Positions 32,353 through 41,733 of a stretch of 64,000 bases of DNA are shown piece after piece. Every line of letters starts with the position of its first letter. The stretch's first letter is position 1. A program made the position numbers and the translations under genes. Location: the NCBI GenBank assembly GCA_035934385.1, contig DASYXY010000014.1:124001-188000 (forward strand). Reading direction: 5' to 3'. Source of the DNA: CF-118 sp035934385. GTDB taxonomy: Bacteria; Chloroflexota; Dormibacteria; Dormibacterales; Dormibacteraceae. Under the pieces are notes generated by a model. It made no database searches and was not told the origin of the DNA. It worked only from the letters and a program-made list of their open reading frames with translations.

Positions 32353-34726
32353 TCTTCCTCGCCAGGGTCGCGTCAGGCATCACCATGGCCGGCAGCCGGT
32401 CGCCGAAAACTTCGACCTCCACGATCGCGCCAGGCTTGAGCTCGACCGGGAGGTAGGAGTACGCGAGGTTCCTGCGCACCGTGAAACCGTACGCGCAGCT
32501 GCGCACGCGTCCGACCACGGCGCCCGCGGCGTGGACCGCCTCGCCTCCATAGACAGTCACGTATTCGTCATCGCCGATGGCGAGCGTCCGCAGGCGGCGC
32601 GTGATGTCCCGATTGATGGCCGGCCACTTCTCACGATTCACGCAGAAGCCAAGACCAGCCTCGTAGGGGTTGTCGAGAAGGCCCATGTCGGTGCCGTAGT
32701 AGCGGTAGCCCATCTCCATGCGCAGCGAGTCGAGCACCCTGTATCCCCCGGGCGTGATCCCGAACTCCTGTCCGGCAGCCATCAATCGATCGTGAACCTG
32801 GCCGGCGCGACCGGGCTCGACGTAAAGCTCCCAACCCAGCTCGCCGACGTAGGTCACGCGCTGAGCCAAGACGGCGGCTCCCGTGATCCGGATCGTGCGC
32901 GCCTGCATGAATGGGAATCCTTCCTCGGACACGTCGTCGCTCGTCACCTGCTCGAGGATCGCTCGCGCTTGCGGACCCCACATGCCGATCACGGCCAGCT
33001 CTTCGGTGACCTCGCGGATGGCGACGCTCGGATCGCTCACCTGGCGCTGCATCGTCAGCCAGCCCAGGTCGCTGTTGACGTAACCCGCGCCGGTGATCAC
33101 GCGGAAGTGCTGATCGCCGAGCCGCGTGACGGTGACGTCAGCCGCGACGCCGCCGTTCCTCTCGAGCAGCTGCGTGTAGACGACGCTGCCCACGGGCCGG
33201 TCGATCAGGTTGCCGGCCACGCGCTCGAGCAGGGGCAGCGCGCCTGGGCCTTGCAGCTCGATCTTGCCGAACGAGCTCATGTCGATGATGCCGGCGCGCT
33301 CACGAAATGCTCGATGCTCCTCCGCCAGGCGCTCGAACCATGGCGGACGGGTCCAGCCGAACTTCCGCTGATCCGCGCCCGCGCGGCGCCAGGGTGAGCC
33401 TGGCTCGAAGTGCTCGGGACGTTCCCATCCGTGCTTGGCCCCGAAGACGGCGCCAAGGTCCTGCATGCGCGTGTGCAGGGCGCTCGTCCGCTTGGGCCGG
33501 CCCCATTCGTCAGCGTCGTACGGGTAGCGGAGCAGGTAGTAGTAGCGATACGACTCGCGAGCGAGTTCGGCGGCGTAGCGCGCGTCCCGATGCACGGGGC
33601 CGAATCGCCACGGCCGGTACGCATAGAGGTCGAGCTCTGTCTCGCCGCCGGTGATGAGCTGGGCGAGGGCGCGGCCGATCCCGCCGGCGCCCCCGAACCC
33701 GTTCAACGACAGGCCCGCCGCGATGTAGAGCCCGCGCACTCCGGGCATTGGTCCGACGAGCGGGTTGGCGTCGGGCGTCATCGCGTCGGGATGGCAAACC
33801 AGCTTCACGATCCCGGCTTCGCCAAGGAACGGAAAACGGCGGGCCGCGCCGTGAAGCAGCGGCTCGAAGCGGCGCTGGTCGGGCGGAAGAGAGACGCCCG
33901 AGTGGTCCCATGGCGCCCCGTCCACCCAGCGGGCGACGGGGTCGCCTTCGTAGCCGCCGAGCACCACGCCTCCTGCCTCGGCCTTGCCGTAGACGAGGTT
34001 GTCCGGATCGCGAAAGCAGGGCATGTCATGCGGAACTTCATGTCCGGGCACGGCGCGCAGCGCCACGTGCTGGTGGTCGACCGGGGTCGAAACGATGACC
34101 GCGCCCGCCATGGCCGCGATCTGCGGCCCCCACAGGCCGCCGGCCACGACGACGACCTCCGTCTCGATGCGGCCCGCAGGCGTCGTCACCGCCTGGATCG
34201 CCCCCCGCTCCGACAGCTCGATGCCAGTCACGCGAGTGTCGGTCATCACTCGGGCGCCCATCTCGCGCGTGGCCTTCGCGAGCGCGTGAGTGGCGGTGTG
34301 AGGGTCGAGGTGGCCGTCGCCCGGCACCCAGACGGCGCCGTACAGCGAGCTTGTGGTGATGACCGGCATCATCCGCGCCGCGGCCTCTGCCGACACGAGG
34401 TCGACCTCGAGCCCGATGCCACGCGCGCGGCTCACGCCTCGCTGCAGCTCCATCAGCTGAGCTTTGCTGGAAGCGAAGCGCAGGCTGCCGACCGTTTCAA
34501 AGACACCTAGCTCGCGGTAGAGCTCGATGCTGTAGCGGCGGAACCGCATCATCGTCGGCGACGGGTTGAACTGCGTGACCAGGCCCGCGGCGTGGCAGGT
34601 CGAGCCGCTCGTCAGCTCGCCCTTGTCGAGCAGCAAGGTGTCGGTCCACCCTGCTTTGGCAAGGTGGTAGGCAACGCTGGCGCCGGTGATCCCGCCGCCG
34701 ATCACGACGGCCCTCGCTCGCTCCAC
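32333..34726 (-). CDS. FAD-dependent dimethylglycine/sarcosine dehydrogenase-like protein with GcvT domain
   Basis: 797-residue fusion: N-terminal DAO-type flavin domain (about 1-420) with dinucleotide motif VVIGGGITGASVAYHL at residues 7-22, and His45 in GSTCHAAGLV at the position where dimethylglycine dehydrogenase binds FAD covalently. The C-terminal half has aminomethyltransferase (GcvT) folds, with FGKIELQGPGALPLLERVAG and VTYVGELGWELYVEP. It would demethylate an N-methyl amino acid and transfer formaldehyde to THF. The GTG start has GATAAT 8 bases upstream, shared with the divergent VOC gene region. Substrate (dimethylglycine or sarcosine) is not resolvable by eye. Confidence 0.87.
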   Translation of the reverse strand: MERARAVVIGGGITGASVAYHLAKAGWTDTLLLDKGELTSGSTCHAAGLVTQFNPSPTMMRFRRYSIELYRELGVFETVGSLRFASSKAQLMELQRGVSRARGIGLEVDLVSAEAAARMMPVITTSSLYGAVWVPGDGHLDPHTATHALAKATREMGARVMTDTRVTGIELSERGAIQAVTTPAGRIETEVVVVAGGLWGPQIAAMAGAVIVSTPVDHQHVALRAVPGHEVPHDMPCFRDPDNLVYGKAEAGGVVLGGYEGDPVARWVDGAPWDHSGVSLPPDQRRFEPLLHGAARRFPFLGEAGIVKLVCHPDAMTPDANPLVGPMPGVRGLYIAAGLSLNGFGGAGGIGRALAQLITGGETELDLYAYRPWRFGPVHRDARYAAELARESYRYYYLLRYPYDADEWGRPKRTSALHTRMQDLGAVFGAKHGWERPEHFEPGSPWRRAGADQRKFGWTRPPWFERLAEEHRAFRERAGIIDMSSFGKIELQGPGALPLLERVAGNLIDRPVGSVVYTQLLERNGGVAADVTVTRLGDQHFRVITGAGYVNSDLGWLTMQRQVSDPSVAIREVTEELAVIGMWGPQARAILEQVTSDDVSEEGFPFMQARTIRITGAAVLAQRVTYVGELGWELYVEPGRAGQVHDRLMAAGQEFGITPGGYRVLDSLRMEMGYRYYGTDMGLLDNPYEAGLGFCVNREKWPAINRDITRRLRTLAIGDDEYVTVYGGEAVHAAGAVVGRVRSCAYGFTVRRNLAYSYLPVELKPGAIVEVEVFGDRLPAMVMPDATLARKSAVTTR

Positions 34727-34734
34727 CGAAGCCG

Positions 34735-34772
34735 ATTATCAGGAATGCTCGCAGCCGAGGCTGGGTAAGAAT
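34735..34772. promoter_or_regulatory. Divergent promoter region of the FAD-GcvT and VOC genes
   Basis: On the minus strand GATAAT (34735-34740 reversed) lies 8 bases before the GTG at 34726. On the plus strand GTAAGAAT ends at 34772, 7 bases before the ATG at 34780. Both are placed as -10 boxes of leaderless transcripts. No -35 consensus stands out. Confidence 0.4.
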
Positions 34773-34779
34773 CCCTCAT

Positions 34780-35664
34780 ATGAAGACCGAGTCGATCGCG
34801 GCTGCCACAGGTATGGGCGTGGTCGAGCTGGCGGTCACGGATGTGGACCGAGCCGTGCGGTTCTACCGCGACTACGTGGGGCTCACGGTCCAGACGTCAA
34901 CCGGCGAGGCGGTCAGGCTGGGCGCCGGCGGTCGCGAGCTCGTGGTGCTCTACCCGGGCGCCGAGCGGCCCGTCGTGCCTCGCACGTCTGGCCTCTACCA
35001 CCTCGCGATCCTCGTGCCCGACCGGCGCGAGCTGGCTCGGGTGATCGCTCGGCTGGGCCGGCTGGGTTGGGACCAGTACCCGACCGATCACGTCATGACC
35101 AAGGCGAACTACCTCTGGGACCCGGACGGCAACGGCATCGAGATCTACACCGAGTCGCCCGAGGACGGAACGATGGGCTTCGGCAAGGGCACGTTCGTTG
35201 CGTATGACAAGTACGGGAATCCTCGCTCGGGTCGTGATCCGATCGACCTCGAGGAGCTGTTCAGCCACCTGCGTGCCGACGACCCGCTGGATGCGCCGAT
35301 GCCGGACGACACGAAGATGGGCCACGTCCACCTCCATGTCGCCGACGTCGAAGACGCGCTGCGCTTCTATCACGACCTGGTCGGCTTCTACGTGATGGGC
35401 CACGTGCCCGGCGTCGGTTTCGTGTCCGCCGGCGGATATCACCATCACCTCGGCCTCAACACCTGGGCTGGAAGGGGCGCTCGCCCGGCGCCGGCCGGAT
35501 CGTCCGGCCTGCGGCGCTTCACCGTGGTGCTCCCGACGAAGCGCGACCTCGAGGACGTCGTTGGCCGCCTGGAACACGGTGACGTGAGCCTTGACGAACA
35601 GGCGGGTGGTTTCGTGGCGGTGGATCCCTCGGCGAATCGCGTCCTGTTTACGACTGCCCCGTAG
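34780..35664 (+). CDS. VOC-superfamily two-domain protein (catechol dioxygenase CatE-like)
   Basis: 294-residue protein of four beta-alpha-beta modules. Module 1 starts GMGVVELAVTDVDRAVRFYR, module 2 LYHLAILVPDRRELARV with the end GNGIEIYTESPED, module 3 MGHVHLHVADVEDALRFYHD with HHHLGLNTW, and module 4 LRRFTVVLPT ending ANRVLFTT. Length and layout are those of extradiol dioxygenase-like CatE proteins. The usual metal ligands look altered in the second domain (the module 4 His and Glu are not visible). It is divergent from the FAD-GcvT gene and its 3' end overlaps the Fe-S oxidoreductase gene by 17 bases. Its role in amine catabolism is unclear. Confidence 0.78.
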   Translation: MKTESIAAATGMGVVELAVTDVDRAVRFYRDYVGLTVQTSTGEAVRLGAGGRELVVLYPGAERPVVPRTSGLYHLAILVPDRRELARVIARLGRLGWDQYPTDHVMTKANYLWDPDGNGIEIYTESPEDGTMGFGKGTFVAYDKYGNPRSGRDPIDLEELFSHLRADDPLDAPMPDDTKMGHVHLHVADVEDALRFYHDLVGFYVMGHVPGVGFVSAGGYHHHLGLNTWAGRGARPAPAGSSGLRRFTVVLPTKRDLEDVVGRLEHGDVSLDEQAGGFVAVDPSANRVLFTTAP

Positions 35665-37588
35665 CGTTCCTCCGCTCGACCGCTTCGTGAAGCAGCGAGG
35701 CCAGGTCGATCACCTGCATCTTCGTGCCGGTGTTGCGCACGCCGTCGTCGAGCATCACGGTGCAGAACGGGCACGCGACCGCCAGCGTGTCGGCGCCGGT
35801 CGCGGCCGCCTCGCGTACCCGCTCCTCGTTGATGGGCCGGCCGCGCCGCTCCTCCATCCACATGCGCGCGCCGCCCGCGCCGCAGCAGAACGTCCGGCGT
35901 CCGCTGCGAGGCATCTCAACCGCCTGGCCCGTCGCTGATGCCAGCTCGCGCGGCGCCGACAGCACGTCGTTGTGGCGAGCGAGGTAGCACGAGTCGTGAT
36001 ACGTGATCTTCCGGCCGCCGGCCGCGGGCTCCAACTTGCCTTCGCGCACCAGCTCAGCGAGGAACTGCGTGTGGTGGACGACCTCGTAGCGGCCGCCGAA
36101 GTCCGTGTACTCGTTGCCGATTGTGTTGAAGCAGTGCGGGCAGGTGGTGACGATCCTGGTCACCTTCGCTTGATTGAGCGTCTCGACGTTCTGCCGCGCG
36201 AGGCGCTGGTACGTGTACTCGTCGCCCATTCGGCGCGCCGGGTCTCCCGTGCACGCCTCGCGAGGTCCGAGGATCGCGAAGTCCACCCCGGCCTGCTTCA
36301 GCAGCTTGGCCGTCGACCGCGCTCCCTGCTTCGCGCGCTCGTCGAACGCCGGCGCGCATCCGACCCAGAACAGCACCTCTGGCGGCGGCTCGCCGGGCTG
36401 CAGCACGCGTACGTCGAGGCCGTCCGCCCAGGCCGTCCGATCGGCCTGCGGCTTGCCCCAGGGGTTGGAGGCCCGGTCGACGTCGCGCAGCATCGTGCCG
36501 GCCTCTTCCGGGAAACGCGACTCGACCATCACCAGGTTGCGGCGCAGGTCGACGATGTGGTCGATGTGCTCGATGCCGACAGGGCACTCCTGCACGCAGG
36601 CGCCGCAAGTCACGCAGTCCCAGACGACGTTGTCGGTGATGGCGTTCGGCACGAGCGCGGCTGTGCTCTGCGCGCGCACCTGGTCGCGCAGCGCCATGAT
36701 CAGCAGCTTCGGCGACAGCTCCTTGCCGGTGTTGTACGCGGGGCACGCGTCCTGGCAGCGGCCGCACTCGGTGCACGACATCGTGTCGAGCAGCTGCTTC
36801 CAGGTGAGGTCGCGAGAGGTCGCGGCGCCGAAACGGACGTCGGCCTCGGGCTGCTCGAAGTCGACGGGCTCGAGGCGCCCGCGCCTCTCCGTCCGCGTGA
36901 AGAACACGTTGATCGCCGCGACCAGGATGTGCAGGTGCTTCGAGTAAGGCAGATAGACGAGGAAGCCGAGGATGAGCAGCACGTGCGCCCAAACGGCGAA
37001 GCGCTCGAGCGCTGTGACCCAATCGCCATGCCAGATGCTCGAGATGAGGCTCGACACCGGCGCCCATTGACTTGGGAAGTCGTTGAGCCCCAGCGCGATC
37101 TGGCTCGAGTGCCAGAGCAGCAGCGAGATCACGATGCCGGCGATCCACGCGAGGATCAGGTTGGCCTCGCCGAGGTGGCTTCTGGCGAAGCGTTTGGGCC
37201 GCTGCACCAACCGAATCGCATAGGCGGCGATCACGCCGGCCAGCACGCCGACAGCGAAGACGTCGACCAGCAGCGCGTACCAACCCTGGGCTCCGAGCCA
37301 CGGCAGGGTCGCATGCCGGTCGACCGCGCCGATCATCGCGATGACGATGGTCGGGAACAGGACGATGAAGCCCCAGAAGATCACCGCGTGCATCAGCCCG
37401 GGGCCGAGGCGCTGCAGCAGCTTGCTCTGGCCCACTACCACGACTGCCTCGGCGCGCGCTCGCGCCGGCAGGTCGTCGGTCCGCGCCACCGGCTTGCCCG
37501 CGCGCACGATGCGGTAGAGGCGCCACGCCTGGCGGCCGAAGAGGCCGAACGCCACGAGTAGCGCGAGCGCCAGCGCTACGGCGCTCAC
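35648..37588 (-). CDS. Membrane Fe-S oxidoreductase (ETF-linked, HdrD/GlpC-like)
   Basis: 646-residue protein likely to pass electrons from EtfAB to quinone. The N-terminal 260 residues carry about six membrane segments of NarI type. Two [4Fe-4S] motifs follow (CTECGRCQDACP near 280, CVTCGACVQECP near 330), then two CCG domains with TTCPHCFNTIGNEY near 480 and FCCGAGGARMW near 575. The GTG start overlaps the stop of etfA (GTGA). Similar genes accompany Etf and dimethylglycine/sarcosine dehydrogenase genes in betaine catabolism, where they substitute for ETF:ubiquinone oxidoreductase. Confidence 0.87.
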   Translation of the reverse strand: MSAVALALALLVAFGLFGRQAWRLYRIVRAGKPVARTDDLPARARAEAVVVVGQSKLLQRLGPGLMHAVIFWGFIVLFPTIVIAMIGAVDRHATLPWLGAQGWYALLVDVFAVGVLAGVIAAYAIRLVQRPKRFARSHLGEANLILAWIAGIVISLLLWHSSQIALGLNDFPSQWAPVSSLISSIWHGDWVTALERFAVWAHVLLILGFLVYLPYSKHLHILVAAINVFFTRTERRGRLEPVDFEQPEADVRFGAATSRDLTWKQLLDTMSCTECGRCQDACPAYNTGKELSPKLLIMALRDQVRAQSTAALVPNAITDNVVWDCVTCGACVQECPVGIEHIDHIVDLRRNLVMVESRFPEEAGTMLRDVDRASNPWGKPQADRTAWADGLDVRVLQPGEPPPEVLFWVGCAPAFDERAKQGARSTAKLLKQAGVDFAILGPREACTGDPARRMGDEYTYQRLARQNVETLNQAKVTRIVTTCPHCFNTIGNEYTDFGGRYEVVHHTQFLAELVREGKLEPAAGGRKITYHDSCYLARHNDVLSAPRELASATGQAVEMPRSGRRTFCCGAGGARMWMEERRGRPINEERVREAAATGADTLAVACPFCTVMLDDGVRNTGTKMQVIDLASLLHEAVERRNATGQS

Positions 37589-38457
37589 CGGCGCTTGCGG
37601 ATCTCCGCCGAGATGGCCGGCACCACCTCTTTCAGGTCGCCGACGACCGAGTAGTCGGCGAGCGACATGATCGGCGCCTGGGGGTCCGCGTTGATCGCGA
37701 GGATCTTCTTCGCCCCCTTGCACCCTGCCATGTGCTGGGTGGCGCCGCTGATGCCGCAGGCGATGTAGAGATCCGGCGAGATCTTCGTCCCGGTCTGCCC
37801 GACCTGGTCGCTGTGCGGGCGCCAGCCCGCGCTCGTGACCACGCGCGAGCATCCCACGCGCCCGCCGAGCAAGCCCGCGAGCTCCTCGATGATCGCGAAG
37901 CCTTCCTTCGAGCCGACGCCGCGCCCGCCGCTGACCACGACCTTGGCTTCCGCCAGTGACACGCCGCCCCCCGGTGGGTCGATGTGCTCCGCCACGCGCA
38001 CGACCAGGTCCTTCGGGTCGAGCTCGTCGATGTACCGCTGGACGTCCACAGCGATGGTCGTGAACCCCTCCGCCGCACGAAATGCGTAGGGCGCTGTGGT
38101 GAGCAGGGGGCGCACCGTCATCATGAGCGACTTTTCCAGCAGACTGCCGCCCCAGCGCTGGCGCGTCACCTCGACCACCTCGCCAGCGGTCGCGGCAATG
38201 CAGTTGGCTGCGAAGGGAAGCCCGGTCCGAGCGGCGACGCGGGCCATGACGTCGTTGCCGCGGTCCGTGCCGGCCGCGAACACCGCGGCGGCGCTGAGGG
38301 CGTCGGCTGCGCGCTGAACGATGGCAGCGATCGCGTCCGGCGCGAAGGGTGTGACGGCGTCCATGCGCACCGAGTGCAGCGAGTCGCTCCATGTGCGCGC
38401 GAGCGTCAGCGTCTGCTGGGAGGGCTCGCCGTCCTCCACCAGGACCAGGACGGTCAT
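37585..38457 (-). CDS. etfA: Electron transfer flavoprotein alpha subunit
   Basis: 290-residue alpha subunit. The C-terminal FAD domain shows VVVSGGRGVGSKEGF near residue 170, QVGQTGTKISPDLYIACGIS near 225 and NADPQAPIMSLADYSVVGDL near 260. The ATG at 38457 overlaps the etfB stop (ATGA). It would accept electrons from the FAD-GcvT dehydrogenases beside it. The frame upstream is open across etfB and should not be used. Confidence 0.93.
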   Translation of the reverse strand: MTVLVLVEDGEPSQQTLTLARTWSDSLHSVRMDAVTPFAPDAIAAIVQRAADALSAAAVFAAGTDRGNDVMARVAARTGLPFAANCIAATAGEVVEVTRQRWGGSLLEKSLMMTVRPLLTTAPYAFRAAEGFTTIAVDVQRYIDELDPKDLVVRVAEHIDPPGGGVSLAEAKVVVSGGRGVGSKEGFAIIEELAGLLGGRVGCSRVVTSAGWRPHSDQVGQTGTKISPDLYIACGISGATQHMAGCKGAKKILAINADPQAPIMSLADYSVVGDLKEVVPAISAEIRKRR

Positions 38458-39215
38458 GCGACTCCGATGTCGCGCAGCATCTCGACGACGGCCGGCGCGG
38501 CCGCGCCGCCATGGCCGAGCAGCTTGGTCTGCCGGCCAGGTCCGCCCGGCACTGAAAGCTCCTCCAGGTTCAGGCTTTGCTCCGGCCGGGCCGGGGTCTG
38601 CATGCTCACCGGCTTGCGCGCGGCTCGCATGCGGCCGGGAACCGACGGATAGCGCGGCAGGTTCAAACCCTCTTTCACGGTCACGACCGCGGGGAGTGGC
38701 ACTACGTAGACGTCGCGGCCGGCGCCAGTGTCCTGCTCGCAGCGCACCGATGAGCCCTCGAGCTTGACGCCCTTCAGGCCGGTCACACAAGGCCGGCCCA
38801 GCGCGTAAGCCACTCGCAGGCCGACCTGGAATCCGCACGCGTCAGCGGACTCGTTACCGAAGAAGATCAGGTCGAACTGGCCCGATGCCTCTTCGGCCCG
38901 GATCGCGGCGGTGATTGCGTCGGCGGTGGCCTCACCGTCCCACTCGTCGCCGTCCGTCTGCAGGTGGATGGCGCGGTCGATCCCGAGCGCCATGGCATCG
39001 CGCAGCTGCTCCACGGCTTCGGGCGGGCCGAGCGTGACCACAACCGACTCGCCTCCGCTCGCCTCGATGATCCGCACCGCCTCCTCGACGCCGCACTCCT
39101 CGTGCGGGCTGATCGTGAAGCCGAGATGGCGCGTCTCCAGCGACCTGGAATCGGCTGCGAGCACCATTTTGCCGCCCGTGAAGGGCACTCGTTTCACGCA
39201 GACCAGGATTTTCAT
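38454..39215 (-). CDS. etfB: Electron transfer flavoprotein beta subunit
   Basis: 253-residue beta subunit that opens MKILVCVKRVPFTGGKMVL and contains the AMP/nucleotide-binding stretch LIFFGNESADACGFQVGLRV near residue 120, ending with LNLPRYPSVPGRMRAARKP. The order is etfB then etfA, as usual. Its ATG overlaps the stop of the 838-residue FAD-GcvT gene, so dehydrogenase and electron acceptor are translated together. Confidence 0.93.
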   Translation of the reverse strand: MKILVCVKRVPFTGGKMVLAADSRSLETRHLGFTISPHEECGVEEAVRIIEASGGESVVVTLGPPEAVEQLRDAMALGIDRAIHLQTDGDEWDGEATADAITAAIRAEEASGQFDLIFFGNESADACGFQVGLRVAYALGRPCVTGLKGVKLEGSSVRCEQDTGAGRDVYVVPLPAVVTVKEGLNLPRYPSVPGRMRAARKPVSMQTPARPEQSLNLEELSVPGGPGRQTKLLGHGGAAAPAVVEMLRDIGVA

Positions 39216-41731
39216 CACGCCTTGACGCGCAGGTTCTCCGGGTCGAACAGCGGCGTCGCGCCGACGACGGCGACCGAGACCGCGTAGCGCTCGCCCATGT
39301 ACTCGACCGCGAGCTCCTCGCCCTCGTGCGCCTTGTCCGGCGGCAGGTAGGCCATGAGGATGTGCTTGCCCACCGACGGGCCGGCGCCCGCGCTGGTCAC
39401 GTACGAGCCTCGGCCCTTCCGATCGACGATGCGCTTGCCGTCGCGCTCCACGATCGGCTCGCGGCCGAGCATGTAGCGCTTCTCGCCGCTCTTCGACGTG
39501 TGGTTGTCGACCGTGAGGGAGCAGAGGATCGCGGCCGGTTCCTCTTCCCGGTGGCGCAGGTGCGCCTCCTTGCCGACGAAGTCCTCCGCCTTCACGCGGG
39601 GCGCACTCATCCCCGCCTCGACGACGTTGTACTCGGTCTCCAGCTCGTTGCCGTGGGCGCGGTAGGACTTCTCGAGCCGGCCGGTCGTGCCGTACACGCC
39701 GATGCCGCACGCGGCCAGGCCATGCGGCCGCCCAGCCTCCCACAGCGTGTCCCACAGCAGGAGGCCCTGCTCCATCGGCACGTATAGCTCCCAGCCAAGG
39801 TCGCCGACGTACGAGATCCGCGACGCGAGCACGCGGACCGTGCCGACGTCGATCCAGCGGCACGTCCCGAACTTGAAGCCCTCGTTCGAGACGTCCGCCG
39901 ACGTGGCCGCAGAGAGAATGTCGCGCGCGCGAGGGCCCCACAGGCCGATGGTCGACATCGCCGAGGTCAGGTCGTGGAGCTGCGCGGAGCCGTCCGCCGG
40001 TAGGTGGTCGCGAAACCACTTCTTGTCCGACATGCCGGAGGCGCCGCCTGTGACCACGCGGAACTGCTCGTCGCCGAGACGCATGATCGTGAGGTCGGAT
40101 TTGAACCCGCCGTGCGGACTCAACACCGGCGTGTAGACGTTGCGTCCGACCGGCACGTCCATCTGGCGCAGGGCCACGTTCTGAACGGCGCTCAGCGCAC
40201 CCATTCCCGTGATGTCGAAGATCGTGAATGCGGACAGGTCGAAGATGCCGGCGCGCTGGCGCATCGCGAGGTGCTCGGCGTTGATGATGGGCGACCACCA
40301 GCGTGATTCCCACTCGGCGGTGCGCCGGGTGATCCTGTCGCCGAACTCGTCCAGCAGCGCGGCGTTGGACTCGTACCAGAAGGGCCGCTCCCAGCCGGCC
40401 GCCTCGAAGAAGAACGCCTGCAGCTCGCGCTCGCGCTGGTGAAACGGTGCCAGCCGAACGTTGCGGTTGGACGCCCACTGCTCGGCCGGATGGACGATGC
40501 CGTAGGTTTTGTTGAAGCCCTCTGCCGCCCTTGCGCGCACGTGCGCGCGCGTCTTTTGATGTTCGTGGAACCGGGCCGCGTCCGAGGCGTGGACGTCGAT
40601 CTCGGACTGGCCGTGCACCATCCACTCGGCCAGCGTCTTGCCGGTGCCAGGCCCTTCTTTGACCCAGACCGCGGACGCCGACCAAAGGCCGGCGACGTCC
40701 GACGACTCGCCTAGGACTGGCATCCCGTCAGGGGTCAGCGAGAGGATGCCGTTGATGGCGTACTTCACCCCGACCTTCTCGTCGCCGACGATCTCGGGCA
40801 TCAGCTCGAGCGCGTGCTCCATTTGGGGCGCGAAGTCGGCCTGAGTGAACGGGAACTCGGTCGGTGACAGCGCCGCTTGCTGCACGGAGGGAAGGTCTTC
40901 TGAGTTGTAGAGGATCGGGCGGTGCGCGTATGAGCCGATCTCCAGGTCGCCGCCCGCCTGCCGCTCGTACATGTTCGTGTCCATGTCGCGGACGATCGGG
41001 TGCTCGATGTCGCTCCGGGCGCCGGCGAAGCGCGGCACCGGCCCGACGTCGATCATCTGGTGCACCGCGGGCGTGAGCGCGATGTGCGCGCCCGCCATCA
41101 GCGCTACGCGCGGGCTCCACACGCCGCTGCAGACGACCACGGTCTCGACCTCGATGTCGCCGCCAGTGGTGCGGACGCAGCTCACACGGCCCGCCTTCAC
41201 ATCGATGCCGGTCACCTCGGTGTTCGCCGCCACCTGCAGGGCGCCCGAGGCGATTCCCGCTTCTCGCATCAGAGTGCCCGCGCGAAGCGAGTCCACGACG
41301 CCGACCCCGGGTGTGTAGAAACCGCCGAGGATGATCTTTTCGTTGATGAAAGGAACGAGTTTCTTCACCTCCGCCGGCGTCACCAGGGACACAGGCTCGA
41401 TGCCCCACGATTTCGCCGAAGCCATGCGCCGCGTGAGCTCCTGCATGCGCTCTGGTGTACGTGCGACCTCGACGCCTCCCGACTCCGTGAACACTCCAAG
41501 CTCCCTGTACTGGCGCACGCTCTCGACCGTCAGCGCGGTCATCTCCTTGGAGTGATCGACGAGGTAGATGAAGTTGGAGGCATGGCCGGTCGAGCCGCCG
41601 GGATTCGGCAGAGGGCCCTTGTCGAGCAGCACGATGTCGCGCCAGCCGAGACGGCCGAGGTGATACGCGACGCTGTTGCCGACGATCCCGCAGCCGATGA
41701 CGACGACGCGCGCGTGCTTTGGCAGCGCCAT
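39215..41731 (-). CDS. FAD-dependent dimethylglycine/sarcosine dehydrogenase-like protein with GcvT domain (second copy)
   Basis: 838-residue fusion with the same plan as the 797-residue protein: dinucleotide motif VVVIGCGIVGNSVAYHLGRLG at the N-terminus, His50 in GGSTGHASNF as candidate covalent FAD site, DAO substrate domain to about 430, then GcvT folds with FTIFDITGMGALSAVQNVALRQ and ISYVGDLGWELYVP. The two copies are clearly divergent (for example STCHAAG against STGHASN), so they probably act on different substrates, such as dimethylglycine and sarcosine. It is coupled to etfB. The ATG at 41731 is chosen; earlier frame is unrelated. Confidence 0.87.
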   Translation of the reverse strand: MALPKHARVVVIGCGIVGNSVAYHLGRLGWRDIVLLDKGPLPNPGGSTGHASNFIYLVDHSKEMTALTVESVRQYRELGVFTESGGVEVARTPERMQELTRRMASAKSWGIEPVSLVTPAEVKKLVPFINEKIILGGFYTPGVGVVDSLRAGTLMREAGIASGALQVAANTEVTGIDVKAGRVSCVRTTGGDIEVETVVVCSGVWSPRVALMAGAHIALTPAVHQMIDVGPVPRFAGARSDIEHPIVRDMDTNMYERQAGGDLEIGSYAHRPILYNSEDLPSVQQAALSPTEFPFTQADFAPQMEHALELMPEIVGDEKVGVKYAINGILSLTPDGMPVLGESSDVAGLWSASAVWVKEGPGTGKTLAEWMVHGQSEIDVHASDAARFHEHQKTRAHVRARAAEGFNKTYGIVHPAEQWASNRNVRLAPFHQRERELQAFFFEAAGWERPFWYESNAALLDEFGDRITRRTAEWESRWWSPIINAEHLAMRQRAGIFDLSAFTIFDITGMGALSAVQNVALRQMDVPVGRNVYTPVLSPHGGFKSDLTIMRLGDEQFRVVTGGASGMSDKKWFRDHLPADGSAQLHDLTSAMSTIGLWGPRARDILSAATSADVSNEGFKFGTCRWIDVGTVRVLASRISYVGDLGWELYVPMEQGLLLWDTLWEAGRPHGLAACGIGVYGTTGRLEKSYRAHGNELETEYNVVEAGMSAPRVKAEDFVGKEAHLRHREEEPAAILCSLTVDNHTSKSGEKRYMLGREPIVERDGKRIVDRKGRGSYVTSAGAGPSVGKHILMAYLPPDKAHEGEELAVEYMGERYAVSVAVVGATPLFDPENLRVKA

Positions 41732-41733
41732 CC

